A stretch of 64,000 bases of DNA from Ophiothrix spiculata (lineage: Eukaryota > Echinodermata > Ophiuroidea > Amphilepidida > Ophiotrichidae): NCBI GenBank assembly GCA_000969725.1, contig JXSR01S019002.1; one strand, given 5' to 3'. The notes beneath the pieces are model-generated. The model worked only from the letters and a program-made list of their open reading frames with translations, did not search any database and had not been told where the DNA came from. Made by a program: the position numbers and the translations under genes. Numbering within the stretch: position 1 is the first letter of the stretch; every line of letters starts with the position of its first letter. Shown piece after piece: positions 1 through 13,151 of the stretch.

Positions 1-129
1 TTGATTAGTATGGGATATTATTCGTTTTTTATAAAAAAAATTCAATATGTTCTAAACCAAGATAGATTTTAAAACGTGATTTAAACCATGCCATACCATT
101 TTAACCATGTTGATACAACTTGTATTAAC

Positions 130-3100
130 ACTAAATCTTATTTCTGTAAAAAAGGCGTTTGAGTAGTTGAAGTGGTTTCACGAAAACTAAGTTATTGTAT
201 TTGCAGAAAAAAACTATAAAATTTAAAAGAAAATCATGTGATTTTTTTTCTTTCTATCTTTTTTTTTCCTTTTTTGTTTATCATGTATCTACAGCAAATA
301 TCTTTGTCTCATCCTTTAGCATATTTAGTGAAAAAAGAAAAACAAGTTTGGGAAATACATCACAACATTACTTGAGACTTATTACTATTAGATAATCAAT
401 ACACAATATTAGTACCGGTAGCTGATACATGGGTAATGTTCACTGGTGGCACATGAATGTTCTGAACTTGGGAATGATCAGTATGTACAATTTATAGGTC
501 AAGCATAGCCGATTATGACGCTTATGTTATGTATGATATCAAATGTAGACTTATAAACACCGCTAGAGGCCTAAGCTCTGCAGTGAAACAAATATGATTG
601 ATCGAGACTGCCAAAGATGAAATTAGAAACGTTTAAAAACGGGAAATGGAAAGCAATGTGTGTTTCAGATGACATTTTATGAAGTTGAATAAGGAAAACT
701 ATTGGATCGGCATGTTTATACGACTTAGCATGCGCAATTAATGTGACTGAATAGAACATGAATTGCAAATGTCCATTCTGTCCTGGATTCGAATTCATCA
801 ACTAGAGTAGAGCCATTTGGTGATTATACATACGTACGTGAGGAGACATTGAGAATGTTGGTGACGCGTGAATTGAATGTAACATATTAACCATGTTGAT
901 ATCCATTAAAGTATGGCATAAATAATGTAGCAAAATAATAGTTTTATAGTATTATAAGTTGAGCCCAAGTTGTTAAACTATACTCGTTTTACCTAGATTT
1001 CCCTACGCAAAACAATTGTTTTATAATTTGATAATGCATTATTATATATTTATATAATAATGTGTGCCTGTGCCAAAGAATTATATTCCATGCTCACTAA
1101 ACACAATACTGTTATTTTTAAAAGCTGGTTTTAGGAAATGATGCGATATAAATTACCTATTTTAATTAGTTAGTATTGTCAAGGAATCGGTAAGAGATGA
1201 AATTACTTTAAATGAAACAACTTTTTATCATTTTCGTCAAACTCCTGTAATAAAAGATATAGAATGGTACTCATGGTGAATTGAGGTTCTTGAAGTTTTG
1301 AATTATAAAAAAAAATACAATCTGTAATGGAACATCAACTTAGACTTTAAACGAGGCTAGAGCTCATTTAATGTAACCAACATGATCAACGCAGCTACTC
1401 CCTAGCCTATAATACTGCCAATTCCTTACAAATTCTGCTGAGGAGATAAATGAGTTTGACAACGTGCGTTGACATAATGTGCTGCAAAATTGCATTTCAA
1501 ATTAACTTTACATTCACTTATGGTAGAGTTACTTCTTCATAACAATAATATCAAATATTAAGTTTTTCCATTTGAATAAAATTACTACGTTGATGGAAAA
1601 TGGCATTGTTGAAACAGATATTGAAAGTATAGATGGCAGATTCATAATCAAAAACTTTGTAATTGAATATAAAAAGGTAAAAAAGGTATTCAGAGGCTTC
1701 AAGTTAGATCATCGCAATCATGACCATTTACCATAATTAATACATAAAAAGATGACATATGTTCCGACCATGGAACTATAATAACTGGAAATAAGGACGA
1801 GTATGTCACATAATTTTGGCTACCCGAGGAAGTAATTTTTACTTATGTGTTTATGTTAAATTTTTTATAATTTTGTTTCCTCAGATCCTCAGGTATTGAA
1901 CATCTATTCATTTCAATACTAACATCAATCCATATCAAGAAAGTATGCCTCTTGGCTCTTCATAACATTTTATCCTGAATGTGTCATTCAAAACATTTGT
2001 ATGGTAATTGAGGCAATATGCACTCTCTATATCAAACCCTTCGGGTGTACTCGTCGATGTTTAAAGCTACATACATGTTATTAGCATTACAAGAGTAGCG
2101 GCATTAAATCTGTGTGGTATAACGGAAACAAAAAAAGACCTTCACACTAAACAATTCAATTTTAAACATTAACAAGCGTATATAAACCTGACTTTATTGT
2201 TTTTGGATGATAACTATCATGTTTCAAATTTCCATCTTTGAAACACAAGAAAAAGGGTATTAGAAAGTACTTTACATAATATGAGACATTTTACTACTAC
2301 ATTGGTCAGGCATTGTGATTTGATCATTTTACACTTGAATGATTAAGATTTCGCTTACTCTCAAAAATTCTAAAGCTAAATATGTGACCGTCCAGCTCAA
2401 ACCAGCCGTAAAAGTAGGCATCTGATAATTTACACCTTTTTATTCATCTACAAAATCCATGTTATAAAAAATAAATGACACCTTGATGAACTTTAACCGA
2501 CATCTACTAATCAACTTATGGTCCGTCAAAGTTTGTTTTGGAGTATAAGATCAAACTGAGATAAACCCATTCAAAAACCAGAAAGCTATCTGTCTGGTCC
2601 TTCGAAGATGTGGATTTTTTCATATATACTTCAGTTCAGAAGTAATAAGTGTTTTGAAGAATGCATGGACATTGTGAATAATTATGAAAAAATCGATTAC
2701 GACCTTTGCAAGTATTTTCACCTTTTAGCTCAAATGAAATATGCTGACTTTACGGCTGTATTGCGCTGGAAAGATACACATTTTCACCATGACCATTTCT
2801 TCTCTTAAAATCGTCTAGTATGCACCTTACGGGCATTTGAGATGATAATTACTAAAACTTGCACACACAATCTCAGAGTCTCTTCAGGGAACATTGATGA
2901 CAGCATAATATTGAGCAACGCTATTAACAGTTAACATTGACCATCTTAATGTGAGAGTGTTTAATGGAAAAGTGGAACCATTAAGCATTAATGTTTTGAT
3001 TTCCTCTGTGAGCTTTAAGTAAAGCAGAAAATTAAGAAAACCATTGATAAAAAACCCTCTCTATTATCAACAAATCTTCCAAAGTATTATGCTGTTAATA

Positions 3101-4160
3101 CAAGAAATAGTTAGAAAGGTACTTCAACAACAACGCCAATACATTCAGTGTTTATTAATCGGCTTTACAGAAGTACAGAATAGTATAAGATGATGTAAAT
3201 AACGAGACACATATGAATGCGAAGCTGAAACATTCCTTTGATTCCCATACAAGCAAAAGCTTTTAAAGTATTTTGTAAAATACTAATCCATCTTCTTCTA
3301 AATTTACCTCTTTACATGACTACACTCTGAATGTCCCGTTTACGTTATGGTAATGTGAGTTTGCAGATTAACATTTACATGTAGACTCATCAGGTCTCGT
3401 ACCATGCATGCATTAATATCAAACCTAGTATCAGTAACCGAACCAAAGATAACTAACTTTGAATTGTGTGTGAGGATATAAGAACTCAATTTTTTGTTTG
3501 TTTGCTATTCAAATACATTTTCATAGAGTTTCTCATATATTAGGTTTAGAGTTCTATTTTTTTTAAAATAGACTTTACAATAAATTAAAACACTTTTAAA
3601 AGGCGACAGAAAGACGTATTAAAGTTATTCGAAAATCCTAGTCACTATTTGAAAAAAGGTCATGCGTATAATCCCAAAAATCCCTTTTAATGATGCTCTA
3701 TACCTCACTTGGTCTCCTGTTCTACACCGACATATGCAGTACATTGTTCTATCCCAGGAATGAGTGTAACTCTAAACTTCTCAAAACGCATCGGAAAAGA
3801 AAATCACTCGTAATTTTTTGTGATGTACACATTCAACATTAGACTGATTGGTGAAAACTAAACCATATACAATGTACTTTCAGTACTCATTAAATCCTGT
3901 TCACATGGATTTCCTTCTTCACAATTTGTATTTTGTTTCCAAACATTAATGTTTGGAACGTTTGACCAAATTTTATACTTAGATGTTATATTTTGCGCCA
4001 GAAAATGTTAATAAGAGTTACCATCTCTTTCTTATGAAAAGAAATGTAGAGTAGGCTAGATCCCAATTTTAGTAAACGTCTTATATAATACCAAATATTC
4101 TGTTTAGACGTATCCTTTGGACACTTCCTGAAATATTGTGGCAAATCTGTATCTAAATAA
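130..4160. repeat. Old degenerate copy A of the locus segment
   Basis: Direct-repeat relationship to copy B about 4.0 kb downstream (about 80 bp nearly identical at 368-455 and 4,327-4,414) and to copy C. For example, the 1,490-1,530 stretch matches 13,885-13,925, and 1,925-2,050 matches 14,660-14,790. The block near 3,700-3,800 matches about 16,480-16,560. Divergence and indels are much greater than between C and D, so this duplication is older. No coding sequence or K2P exon is visible; boundaries are approximate. Confidence 0.75.
2383..2785. mobile_element. Old inverted-repeat element, copy in A
   Basis: Begins TGTGACCGTCCAGCTCAAAC followed by CAGCCGTAAA and ends with the degenerate inverse (TTTACGGCTGTATTGCGCTGG). 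The same family is at 15,771-16,197 and 32,804-33,209. It predates the old duplications, and the weak open frame at 2,608-2,808 is probably incidental. Confidence 0.55.
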
Positions 4161-5308
4161 ACTAAATCTTATTTTAAAAAGCAATCTTAGTGGTGTAGTT
4201 CTTGTATTCAAAGAAGACGTTAAAAATTACGTGTTTTATTATATATTTTGTATCTATTTGTAATATATGCAGCAAATGTCTCAGCCTTTAGAGAAAAACA
4301 AGTTTGGGGGAATGCATTACAACATGTCTTGAGACTTATTACTATTAGATAATCAATACACAATATTAGTACCGGTAGCTGATACATGGGTAATGTTCAC
4401 TGGTGGCACATGAATGTTCTGATTATGATGCTTATGTATGATATCTGATGTACAATTTAATATCCTGCTTATGTATGATATCTGATGTACAATTTAATAT
4501 CCTCTGCTCTGCAGCCAAAACAATTATGATTGATCACGACTGCCAAAGAAGAAATTAGCAACAGTTTAAAACGTGAAATGACATTGCTTGGTATGCCATT
4601 TTATGAACTTTAATGACGCAAGTTATTGGATCCCCATATTTATATGACTGAGCATACACAACAAATGTGACTATGAATGCAACATGAATTGCAAATGTCC
4701 ATTCTGTCCTGGGTTCGAATTCATCAACTAGAGTAGAGTCACTTGGTGATTAAATCCTAATACGTGAGGAGACGTTGAACCTCTCCGCGGTGTGTTAGTA
4801 GAATGTAAATGAAGAAGGGGTCCACTCATTAGTCTGACGGCTGGCTTATCCGGAGACTTGCCAGACCGAAGGCTCGAACATGTTATTCAATATGGTAAAA
4901 TACATGTATTACCTTGAAAAGGGCTCGCTTGTTTGAATGTTGAAACAGACTTGATAGTCCGACAGTATTTTTTAAGTGTGCGAAAGAAATGTACCCCAAG
5001 TTCACTGAAAACAATATGCCTATTGCATACACAATATGGAATGAGCCAAATGTCCATGTATACGAATTCCATATTATGTAATTTTTAAAAGCGATTTAGG
5101 GGAAAATAATGCTATTCTTTTGTGGTGATGTGTAAACCTGTTTTTGTATAGTTCAGTTAATTTGAAATATAATTCTATGACACTATGTTAACGCACATTG
5201 TTGACCATAGCTTCTCTTAATATCTTATCTGTTAACGCTAATACATAATTTTGTATAGAGTGTTTGCAGCTAATTTGGTAAGAAATTAGCAGTGTTGGAG
5301 GCTATGAA

Positions 5309-5377
5309 TTAGCCGCATCGATGAAAATAGCTTTGTTCATTTTCATCGATGCGGCATTAGCCGCATCGATGAAAAAC
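5309..5377. repeat. Triple GCCGCATCGATGAAAA hairpin cluster
   Basis: The 16-mer GCCGCATCGATGAAAA occurs forward, reverse-complemented, then forward again within 70 bp. It can form a stable hairpin and may be a tiny palindromic element with a partial third repeat. Confidence 0.7.
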
Positions 5378-7244
5378 CCTTTACTTCATTTCTGTTAGCT
5401 TTCTTCGCAAACTCGTAAATGCTAAACAAAGAGTTTTAGTTTCAGATTGGTTAAGTAATTTTTTATAACAAAAATATCTAATATTTCTTGAAAGGTTTAT
5501 TTATACATTGGAATGAAATTGCTACGGTGATGGAAAACTGAATTGTTGAATACCATACCAGGTCATACTCTTTGTCATCATGTAACGTAGGCCCTACTCT
5601 TGTGTTTCGGGGGATGACCCTATCAGGCCTCATTGGCCTTTTGTTATCTCCTCATTATCATTTTTTGTTTTAATATTTTGTTTGTATTGTGATTGATTGT
5701 TATTTATAATTGTATGTATATGATAATGAAGTAAACTTAAATTTAAAGATTGAAGATTGACATCAGTGTTCCCTCTACGTTTTTGAGCTTGAGCCAATTT
5801 CACCAATTTGGACAAAGTTGAAGAGGTTCTTGCATCACAATCACGTGATGAGGCTCAAAATTGGCTAAATAAAAACAAGAAAAAAACACATCTTTTTCAA
5901 TTATTTTCAGAAACCTGTTGCGCCAATAGCGTGCCATACGGCCGTAACAGGATCACGTGTTGAAATAGATACTTTTATCACAGATTCACATTGAATAAAT
6001 GGTTATAATTGACTTAAAACATTCAGATGCTCTAAGCATGCTAAGTGAAATCATCACCATGATGTCCAGAGTTACCTAAAATGATGCATAAAAAAGATAT
6101 TAAATTTGTTTCTGCCATGTAACCACATAGGCTATATCGATTTGGCTACCGATAGCAGTAATTTCTGCATTTATTGTATGTAATACAATTCATGATTCAC
6201 TTTTCACCCTCAAGGTCACCTCTATCAAACTTGAGTTTTTTGGCTTATAAGAATCCTCAACTGGTATATGTTACGATCCCCAAACCATTCTTTCATACGT
6301 GCTTGCATTTTTGAGAAAATCGAGAAAATGTGTCATTTTCTAATTATTGTCGGGGCCCCGACAGTAATTACAACACAGTAGTCTATGGGGATGTTCAAAA
6401 TGCTGAAAAGCTTGTAACTTGGAAACGGAAGGTCGGAATCAAGTGAAATTTTCAGAGTATATTTATGTTGTACTCTTCTTTTTATTTAGGTAGAAAACAG
6501 GCCATATCAAAATCATGAATTGCACCTTTAAGTTTTCCTAAATGTCTTTTATAGACATATATCTTAATTGGGATAATTATTGGCATCCTCCTAATATATC
6601 TTCAGGCAAGGTGATTTATCTTAGAACGTGCCATAAAATTGATGTAATAATGCTTAATCGTTTTCTTTACCGCATTGTGACTAAATATGGCGAGTATGAA
6701 CGACAATTTAGTACATACTCGCCTCAAATATGGCTACATTATATGTCTAAATATTTGCCATATTATCTGTGAACTACACATTTCGACAAAAGGTCGACAA
6801 AATATTTTCACTGAATAGAATGTTATTGATTTTGACAGGATCTTTTCTTTGTGAAAGCTACTGAAGCAGTTATGACTTGAACAGCCTAAATGTATTGCAA
6901 ATGTTTCAAGCAGTACCTGATATACGATTTCTGTCATCATATCAACAATTCATTTCTAGAATAATATCAATCCATTTCAAGAATAACATCAATCTGTATT
7001 AAGAATAATATCAAACAACTTTGAAGTATTGCCTCTTGGCTCTTCTCAACAAACTACCCTCAATGTGTCCTTCAACACAGAAATATGCGCACACTCTGTA
7101 AAATCCTTCAGGCATACATTACAAACAGAAAAAAAGTAACATTGAATATTTCTACGGCAGAAACAAAATGTTTCACTGTAAAGAAATTCAAAACAACACG
7201 TTTTTTTCAAAAACAGACGTATTTTAGTATGATTATCTATTGTC

Positions 7245-7380
7245 GTTGGATTTAATTCGTGAACGCGTATCTGTAGGTAAATACCAGTGGTCAATGACGC
7301 GAGCGTACATTTTCAAGGTTGTTTTGTTTGCGTGTACGCTCAAGACTCTGATGACGCGTTCACGAATTAAATCCAACTAC
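7245..7380. mobile_element. Short palindromic element
   Basis: About 23-bp perfect terminal inverted repeats: GTTGGATTTAATTCGTGAAC at the left and its complement ending at 7,380, with the repeat continuing into CGCG. The centre is 90 bp. It is MITE-like with no coding capacity, and its target duplication is unclear. Confidence 0.65.
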
Positions 7381-7936
7381 TATAGTAAAGGGACTACTTG
7401 GTAAAACAATTATAAAATATTAGACTTTTTAACAATACATACAGTCAATCGAAATTTCTCGATTTAGCATGTGATTTGGATTTCACTAACTCTAAGTAAT
7501 TCCATTATAAAACAAAGCCAGATATATTTACCATGACCAATTTCCTCATAAAATCGTCTGATAGGCCACTAGCATGACCCATTTATCATGCTTATATTTG
7601 CGAGGGCAAGTTTAGCAATGTACAACCATTACCAGGCATCTCTAGGGAGAATTAATGGCAGTTTCACCATCATATTCAGCTACGCCATTAACAGTTAACA
7701 TTGACCATTACGGGAATGAGATAGTAACAATTAAGTATTGTTTTTCTCGCTTTCGTTTCAAGCTTTAAGTAAAGCCGATATTCGAGAATATTGATCTGAA
7801 TCATAAAATTAATTTGTTTTAGAATGCCTCTCAACACTACATACCCAGAAAATTCACTTCCCATCCTATTTGTAACGGTTGTCTGAATTTGCAGATTTAT
7901 TTGTACACTCATCTGCCTTTGGGCACTATACATTAA

Positions 7937-8469
7937 AGGGACTGGCCTAGATCCTGTCCGCTGATTTTCTGACTATATATTTTTTTTCACATGTATCGAT
8001 AGTACATGATTAGATCAACATATCCTACCTGTAGTTTCTGCTGAATTTGTGTAACAGAAGAGAAAAATGAAATTATTTACCAGCTGTATTTTTTGTCGCC
8101 GACGACAGAAAATGGTTGAAAAAGTGTTTCTAGTTTCAAATCTTAAAAGATCTTGTTATACACCTGTGATGGGTAAACAAAATTATTTTTGATAAAATTG
8201 TTTCTCTTTTGATATGAATTAATTTATCTCCAAGAGGTTCATTTGATCTTTTATCTGGTAAATCCAGACTGAGGTTCAAATTTAGGATTTAGAAAGCACT
8301 GGATAGTCACACCACCATCACAGATAGATATATTGCAAATCAATTCGCTGTCAATTTGAGCCATTTCTGTGTACATTTTTGAACTTTTTTGGATTTTACT
8401 ACACTTTTAAGCTTTATTTAAAGCTTTTCCATAAGTTTTTAATTCTAAGTGGAATCTAGGCTAGTCCCT
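7937..8469. mobile_element. TTAA-flanked inverted-repeat element (MITE-like)
   Basis: Terminal inverted repeats AGGGACTGGCCTAGAT and ATCTAGGCTAGTCCCT differ at one base. The element is flanked by TTAA at 7,933-7,936 and 8,470-8,473. The equivalent place in copy C (catTAATGTCAAACC, about 15,650) has no insertion. A TTAA target is typical of piggyBac-type transposition. It has no coding capacity. Confidence 0.8.
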
Positions 8470-8530
8470 TTAATGTCACTTGTATCGGTAACGCCTAACT
8501 GTACAGTACCCATGCAACACTGTCCGTGAA

Positions 8531-8562
8531 TTTGTCTGTTTACTCATTTATTTTTGGTTTAT

Positions 8563-8594
<32 letters not shown>

Positions 8595-11500
8595 GTTTTG
8601 CTTTCTTTTTTGTTTGGTTTTGAATATCGTATTTCGAGACTTTTGATATTTAAGATTTAAGATTTTTTATTTTGTAAACACTGGTAAAGCAAAAATTGTG
8701 TTTAAGGTGTATTTAACTTATAAAATGTATCTTGTGATTGACAAAAATTATAATATTTTGTAGAACTTATCATACTTTCCCATTCAAGGAAATGTAGGAC
8801 ATATTCCAATAACCTAACTGGCGCTGGCTTCTGGACAAATCTGATGATCAATGTTTTCAAAATGACTATAGCTAGTTTGAAAATGAAGTGCTGGCTTGAT
8901 AAAGCGTCATTTTTGTTATCGTGCACTTAAAATACATAGAGATTTAGTAGATATTTTTTATTCCAGTTGCCATCCTATGGTAGGGAATTTCAATCACTGT
9001 ATTTTAATTTCAAACATAAGCTAGGTTGCACAAACTGTCGTTCGGTCAAACCGAACGGAAAACAGTCTCATAATCTTTTGTTATTCATGAATATTCGCAT
9101 GGGTAACTCATGAATAACAAAAAAATTTACGTTCGGTTTGACCGAACGACAGTTTGCGCAACCTAGCTATTATCATCCTTGACCAAACGATACTGCACAT
9201 GCATTGCAGACATTGTATATACTGGTGATTATCATGTGAATGTTGATTTTAGAACCATGATTTGCATAATTTACGTTCTTGAAAGGAGGATGAATAGTAA
9301 TGGTCTGACTTTTCACGATATTTTTTAGCGTACTGCTTACTAAAATAAAATATAATAAACAAGAACATTCCACTACGTCAGTATCGAAGCAAAAGAGGAC
9401 AAACAATTTGAAATACGATAAATAAGTCATCCGTATGTTTAAATATATGAAATATGACGAGTGTAAAGTAATATGTCTTAGGAAAAAAAAATACTCAAAT
9501 GGGCAAATGAACTTAACCTACTTCATTTCTGTTCTGTTAGTGAAACCTAAAGATATTCACTCCTCGTTACATAAATATTAAATTTGAAATTAAATAACTT
9601 AAATATCTATTTTCTGGATAGTTCCCAGTAAAAATGCAATTCAGCAACAAAACGTGCTTTTATTTCAATAAAAATCGGAACATTCCATTCTGTATAGCTT
9701 TTGAAACAGCAAACACATCCTTCAGGTTAGTTAGAACATGGTGTACCAAAGCACGATACTCTTCAATTTAATAAATATGTTAGAATGTCGAATGTGAATA
9801 CTCCGACGTTGCTTTATAAAACTTTGACATACGCCGTCAAAGAAAGACAAACTGACACCTTAAGAAGTAGAAATTTTTGAGCTGACACAGCTTGATTCAG
9901 CACAAGTTATTATTGCTGATGTGCTTTCGTGATACTTGTGTTCGACTTTTCATGTTTGTACAACAGGATATTGCGTTCAGTTAGGCAGGGGCAGCTCTTT
10001 CCAAATTTGAGATGTATTGTTACTTGTGACCTGATGCAGTTACTAGCAAATCTATAAATCTTGTTGGTGCCTATCTGTCTTGCTTTATCAATTCATTTAC
10101 TTGAAAAAAAAATGAAAAGATGTGCAACGCAATACTATATTATGAAATATCAAATAGAGATCCCTAAATCACACATTGTAAGCTCTCAACTTATATTGTT
10201 CAAATGTTTTATCCTCGTGAACCATACGTGACATGTGTGTTTTCCCTAGAAATTTGAAAGACACTTTATTAGTATGTAGCAAAATATACAGTGTGCTTAA
10301 ATGACATGGCGTCATCCAACGGAATAAAGAAAGAAAAGATGGTTTAACAGACAAGCTTTGCAATAATGTAATACATTTGTTTGAAATTTTCTAAAAAGAA
10401 AGGAATATGTCTTTCGTTTGTGTACTATCAGCTGTATACGCCACGTATCAAGTACCGTAGAATGTCAGTATATGGCACGTTTTTCCATTTTTTCTGTTTC
10501 GCTTCATCGTGACAATGTGACTGATAAATTATGACAAATTATTATAAATTCGGATTTTAAGACAAATGCAACTTACATTTTAGTATCTGTTTAGCCAATC
10601 ATATCTGTTGGTTTGGTGGTAAATGATATGTTTTGAAGCAAAACATGGCGTGCCATTTACTGCCACTCTATACGGTATATCTTCAATTGAGAGTGGTGTA
10701 AAAACGCATCTCAGGTACCTGTTGGACATACACAAAATGTTGGTTATAATCATCCCGAGTGTCATCGACAATATAATATCTAGTCATTTTTTCGCATTCT
10801 TTATAAAGATATACCTGAAACACATTTCGGGCATGCACTTAGCCGGACTGAGTAGCATAATAAGAGCGCCAGACAGTATCAGACAACCAAGCACGTATTT
10901 AGGCCTACAAGTGCGTCTTGATTGAGGCGATTTGTTGTTTTTGTTTTGATTTGAGGCGGTTTTTTTTAAAGTTATTAAGCATATGTTAAGAAGCAAATAA
11001 AATAGTTTTGATAAAAATCAAAATCCTATATGACAATATTTGTTCATAAAAACACAATTTTTTTATCAAATTTTGCACAGACTTATGTACAATATTTCGA
11101 ATTAAATTCCTGTTATCTTGAAAATGCGTGATAGGAATCTTTTAAAACTTGCAGAGAACATGCTTTAGATGCTAAAGTTTAACATATTGATTTAAATTTT
11201 TTACCTCAAAATAATCCGTCTAGGACAGGTTATTAGACTTTAAAAATTGACTTTCCCATACAAATTTTTGAGCCCTTTTTAAACCAAATATTTAATAACT
11301 TTAGAGGATAAATGAAACGGGGCCAAACTGTTTATAATCTATATCATCGGGGTCTGATATGCATAGAAAACACCAACTTTTATCTGTGATATTCATTTTT
11401 AAAAATGTACTAATGTGACCTCCCCCCCCCCCAATAATTGTTTTTAAATGCAATAAATAAATAAATAATAGGCCTACTACTTTAGCCTAACTATATAAAA

Positions 11501-11730
11501 CATTTAAACCGTAGGCCTATACTTCTAAAAGTGTTCCAAATCATTTTCTTTACACCCCCCCCCCCGTAGCACAGGGCTTACAATTAGCCATGCACAATTT
11601 ATCTTCACAAAATTATACATTTAAACTCTACAGCATTTTTAAGTTAAATACTAAACATTAACGGAAAAATTAAAAACTATATATTACATTTTGAACTGAG
11701 CTTTATTACTTCCGATGATTGATAGATAAA
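8531..11730. other. Non-coding spacer, partly homologous to copies C and D
   Basis: AT-rich DNA with no supportable gene. The part at 9,700-10,390 is recognisably related to 20,950-21,900 in copy C, including the shared stretch around catggcgtca and the following ggaataaagaa, so copy B or another old copy continues here. It holds a palindromic element at 9,021-9,166, a (TTG)n run at 8,566-8,589 and poly-C runs near 11,424 and 11,556. Open frames at 10,580-10,996 lack recognisable domains. Confidence 0.6.
9021..9166. mobile_element. Palindromic MITE-like element
   Basis: Arms of about 37 bp are near-perfect inverted copies: CTAGGTTGCACAAACTGTCG at the left, CGACAGTTTGCGCAACCTAG at the right, continuing into TTCGGTCAAACCGAACG, itself palindromic. 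A second inner inverted repeat (GTTATTCATGA, TCATGAATAAC) lies in the centre. It has no coding capacity. Confidence 0.75.
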
Positions 11731-11847
11731 CTATTATGTGTGTTTATGTGCTACATGTGGGCATTCTCTACATGAATGAGAAGTTGGGGAATAATTTTCA
11801 AAGATCATTTGAGGCCTGTGCTCTCCAGTGAAAACAAATCTAATCTA

Positions 11848-13151
11848 GAGATGGTCAACACGCCAACGGTAAAATTCGAATTTCCGAGGGTAATTTTAAG
11901 TGGCAAAACAAATGTGAAGCACCTTCATTTTCCTTGATATGTTTTGTAGAGCCGGCGTTCGACCTCAACAATAAAAAAACAACAACAATTATTCGGGATA
12001 TTTTGATAATTTGGGGTCAAAAACAGCAGAACTCACATTTTGCACTTATTGGTGATTGATGGCTACACACGACTAAAGAGAAATATACAACCCCTTGTGA
12101 CAAATAATACATTAAAATGAAGATAATTACACTCTAAACATGATTCTGAAAGAAAAGTTGAAAAAAGCAAATAGTTTTTAAAATTGGGTCATTTTTCATT
12201 TTTTTCATGAAAAAACCCAAAGTCCTTAGAAATGTCATATGCGCATGCTCAAACGGACCGTTCCATTTGTGCAATAGGGATTAAAAATATACCCATGTTC
12301 ATCATGGTACACTTAAAGTAAATGCATTTAACAAATATAATAAATACTACTTATATTACTTTGTTTATAGTTCACACTTTATTAATAAATCAATTCAATT
12401 ATCGTCTGAGCCTGAGGGTAATCCTTTTTATGATACAAACACAAATCAAAACACACAATTCAGTCAACTACCCCCTATCAGACTATACCATGTGTGCGAA
12501 AAATGTTTATACGTATTTTCCTATACTGAAATCTTGTGAATTTGGATTAAATATTCGTCTTTCTATATAGTGCTTTATCAATATGATTTCAAGTTGACTT
12601 TTTTAGATTTCTCTTCAAAATACAGTCATTTTGATATGCGAATTCTCTAATTTGGAAATTATTTCCTTTTTTAAGACAGAAAAAATAAATTTTCCAATTC
12701 TTTTAAGGTATTTGAATAATTTATTTTTGAACATTTAAAATCTGTAGTAAGTCTTCTTTAAAATATCATCCGATTTAATGGTATTGTATATGCTGTACCG
12801 AGTTCTGTTCGAAATTAATTTCTCCACGCTTTTGAATAATTGCCGTGAGATTTCGCCTAGCAGTAACCTATGTTGTTAAAATGCAAAATCCTGTTCGCTT
12901 AGAAAATGAAGTCTGATTGAACAACATGTCGCCACTGATTTCTTATTTGTCAAAACTTGAGCTATGAGATTTTTAATTAATTTTTTTGATTACTTTTTCC
13001 AAAAATCGGGAAATTTTCAGGATTTCATATTTTTACTATATAGTTTGAAAATATTAAAAATTATATACATATTTTTGAAATGGGCCAAAAATACACTGGA
13101 CTGAAAAGGGCGTTTCGCTCAGCTGTAGTGTGAGAATACATTGACCACCTC
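11848..13151. mobile_element. 1.3-kb insertion with short TIRs and TA target
   Basis: Sequence absent from the aligned parts of copies A and B. The ends read GAGATGGTCAA and TTGACCACCTC (inverted, one mismatch), flanked by TA at 11,846-11,847 and 13,152-13,153, as in Tc1/mariner-type insertions. No transposase frame is visible, so it is either non-autonomous or decayed. Confidence 0.5.

Larger units (their letters stand above)
4161..8530. repeat. Old degenerate copy B of the locus segment
   Basis: Second old copy, starting with sequence similar to position 130 (actaaatcttattt) and carrying the shared block at 4,320-4,420. The match to C (about 14,660) recurs near 6,985-7,110. It is interrupted by inverted-repeat insertions at 5,309, 7,245 and 7,937. 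No gene is visible and the end is approximate. Confidence 0.7.

Noticed and set aside
2608-2808. 66-codon plus-strand frame as a gene
   Set aside because: Lies inside the old inverted-repeat element and is not preserved in C or D.
10784-10925. Minus-strand frame with GCLILSGALIMLL as a possible membrane exon or K2P TM1 relic
   Set aside because: The hydrophobic run alone resembles many membrane proteins. The cap and pore residues do not follow and the splice sites are weak.
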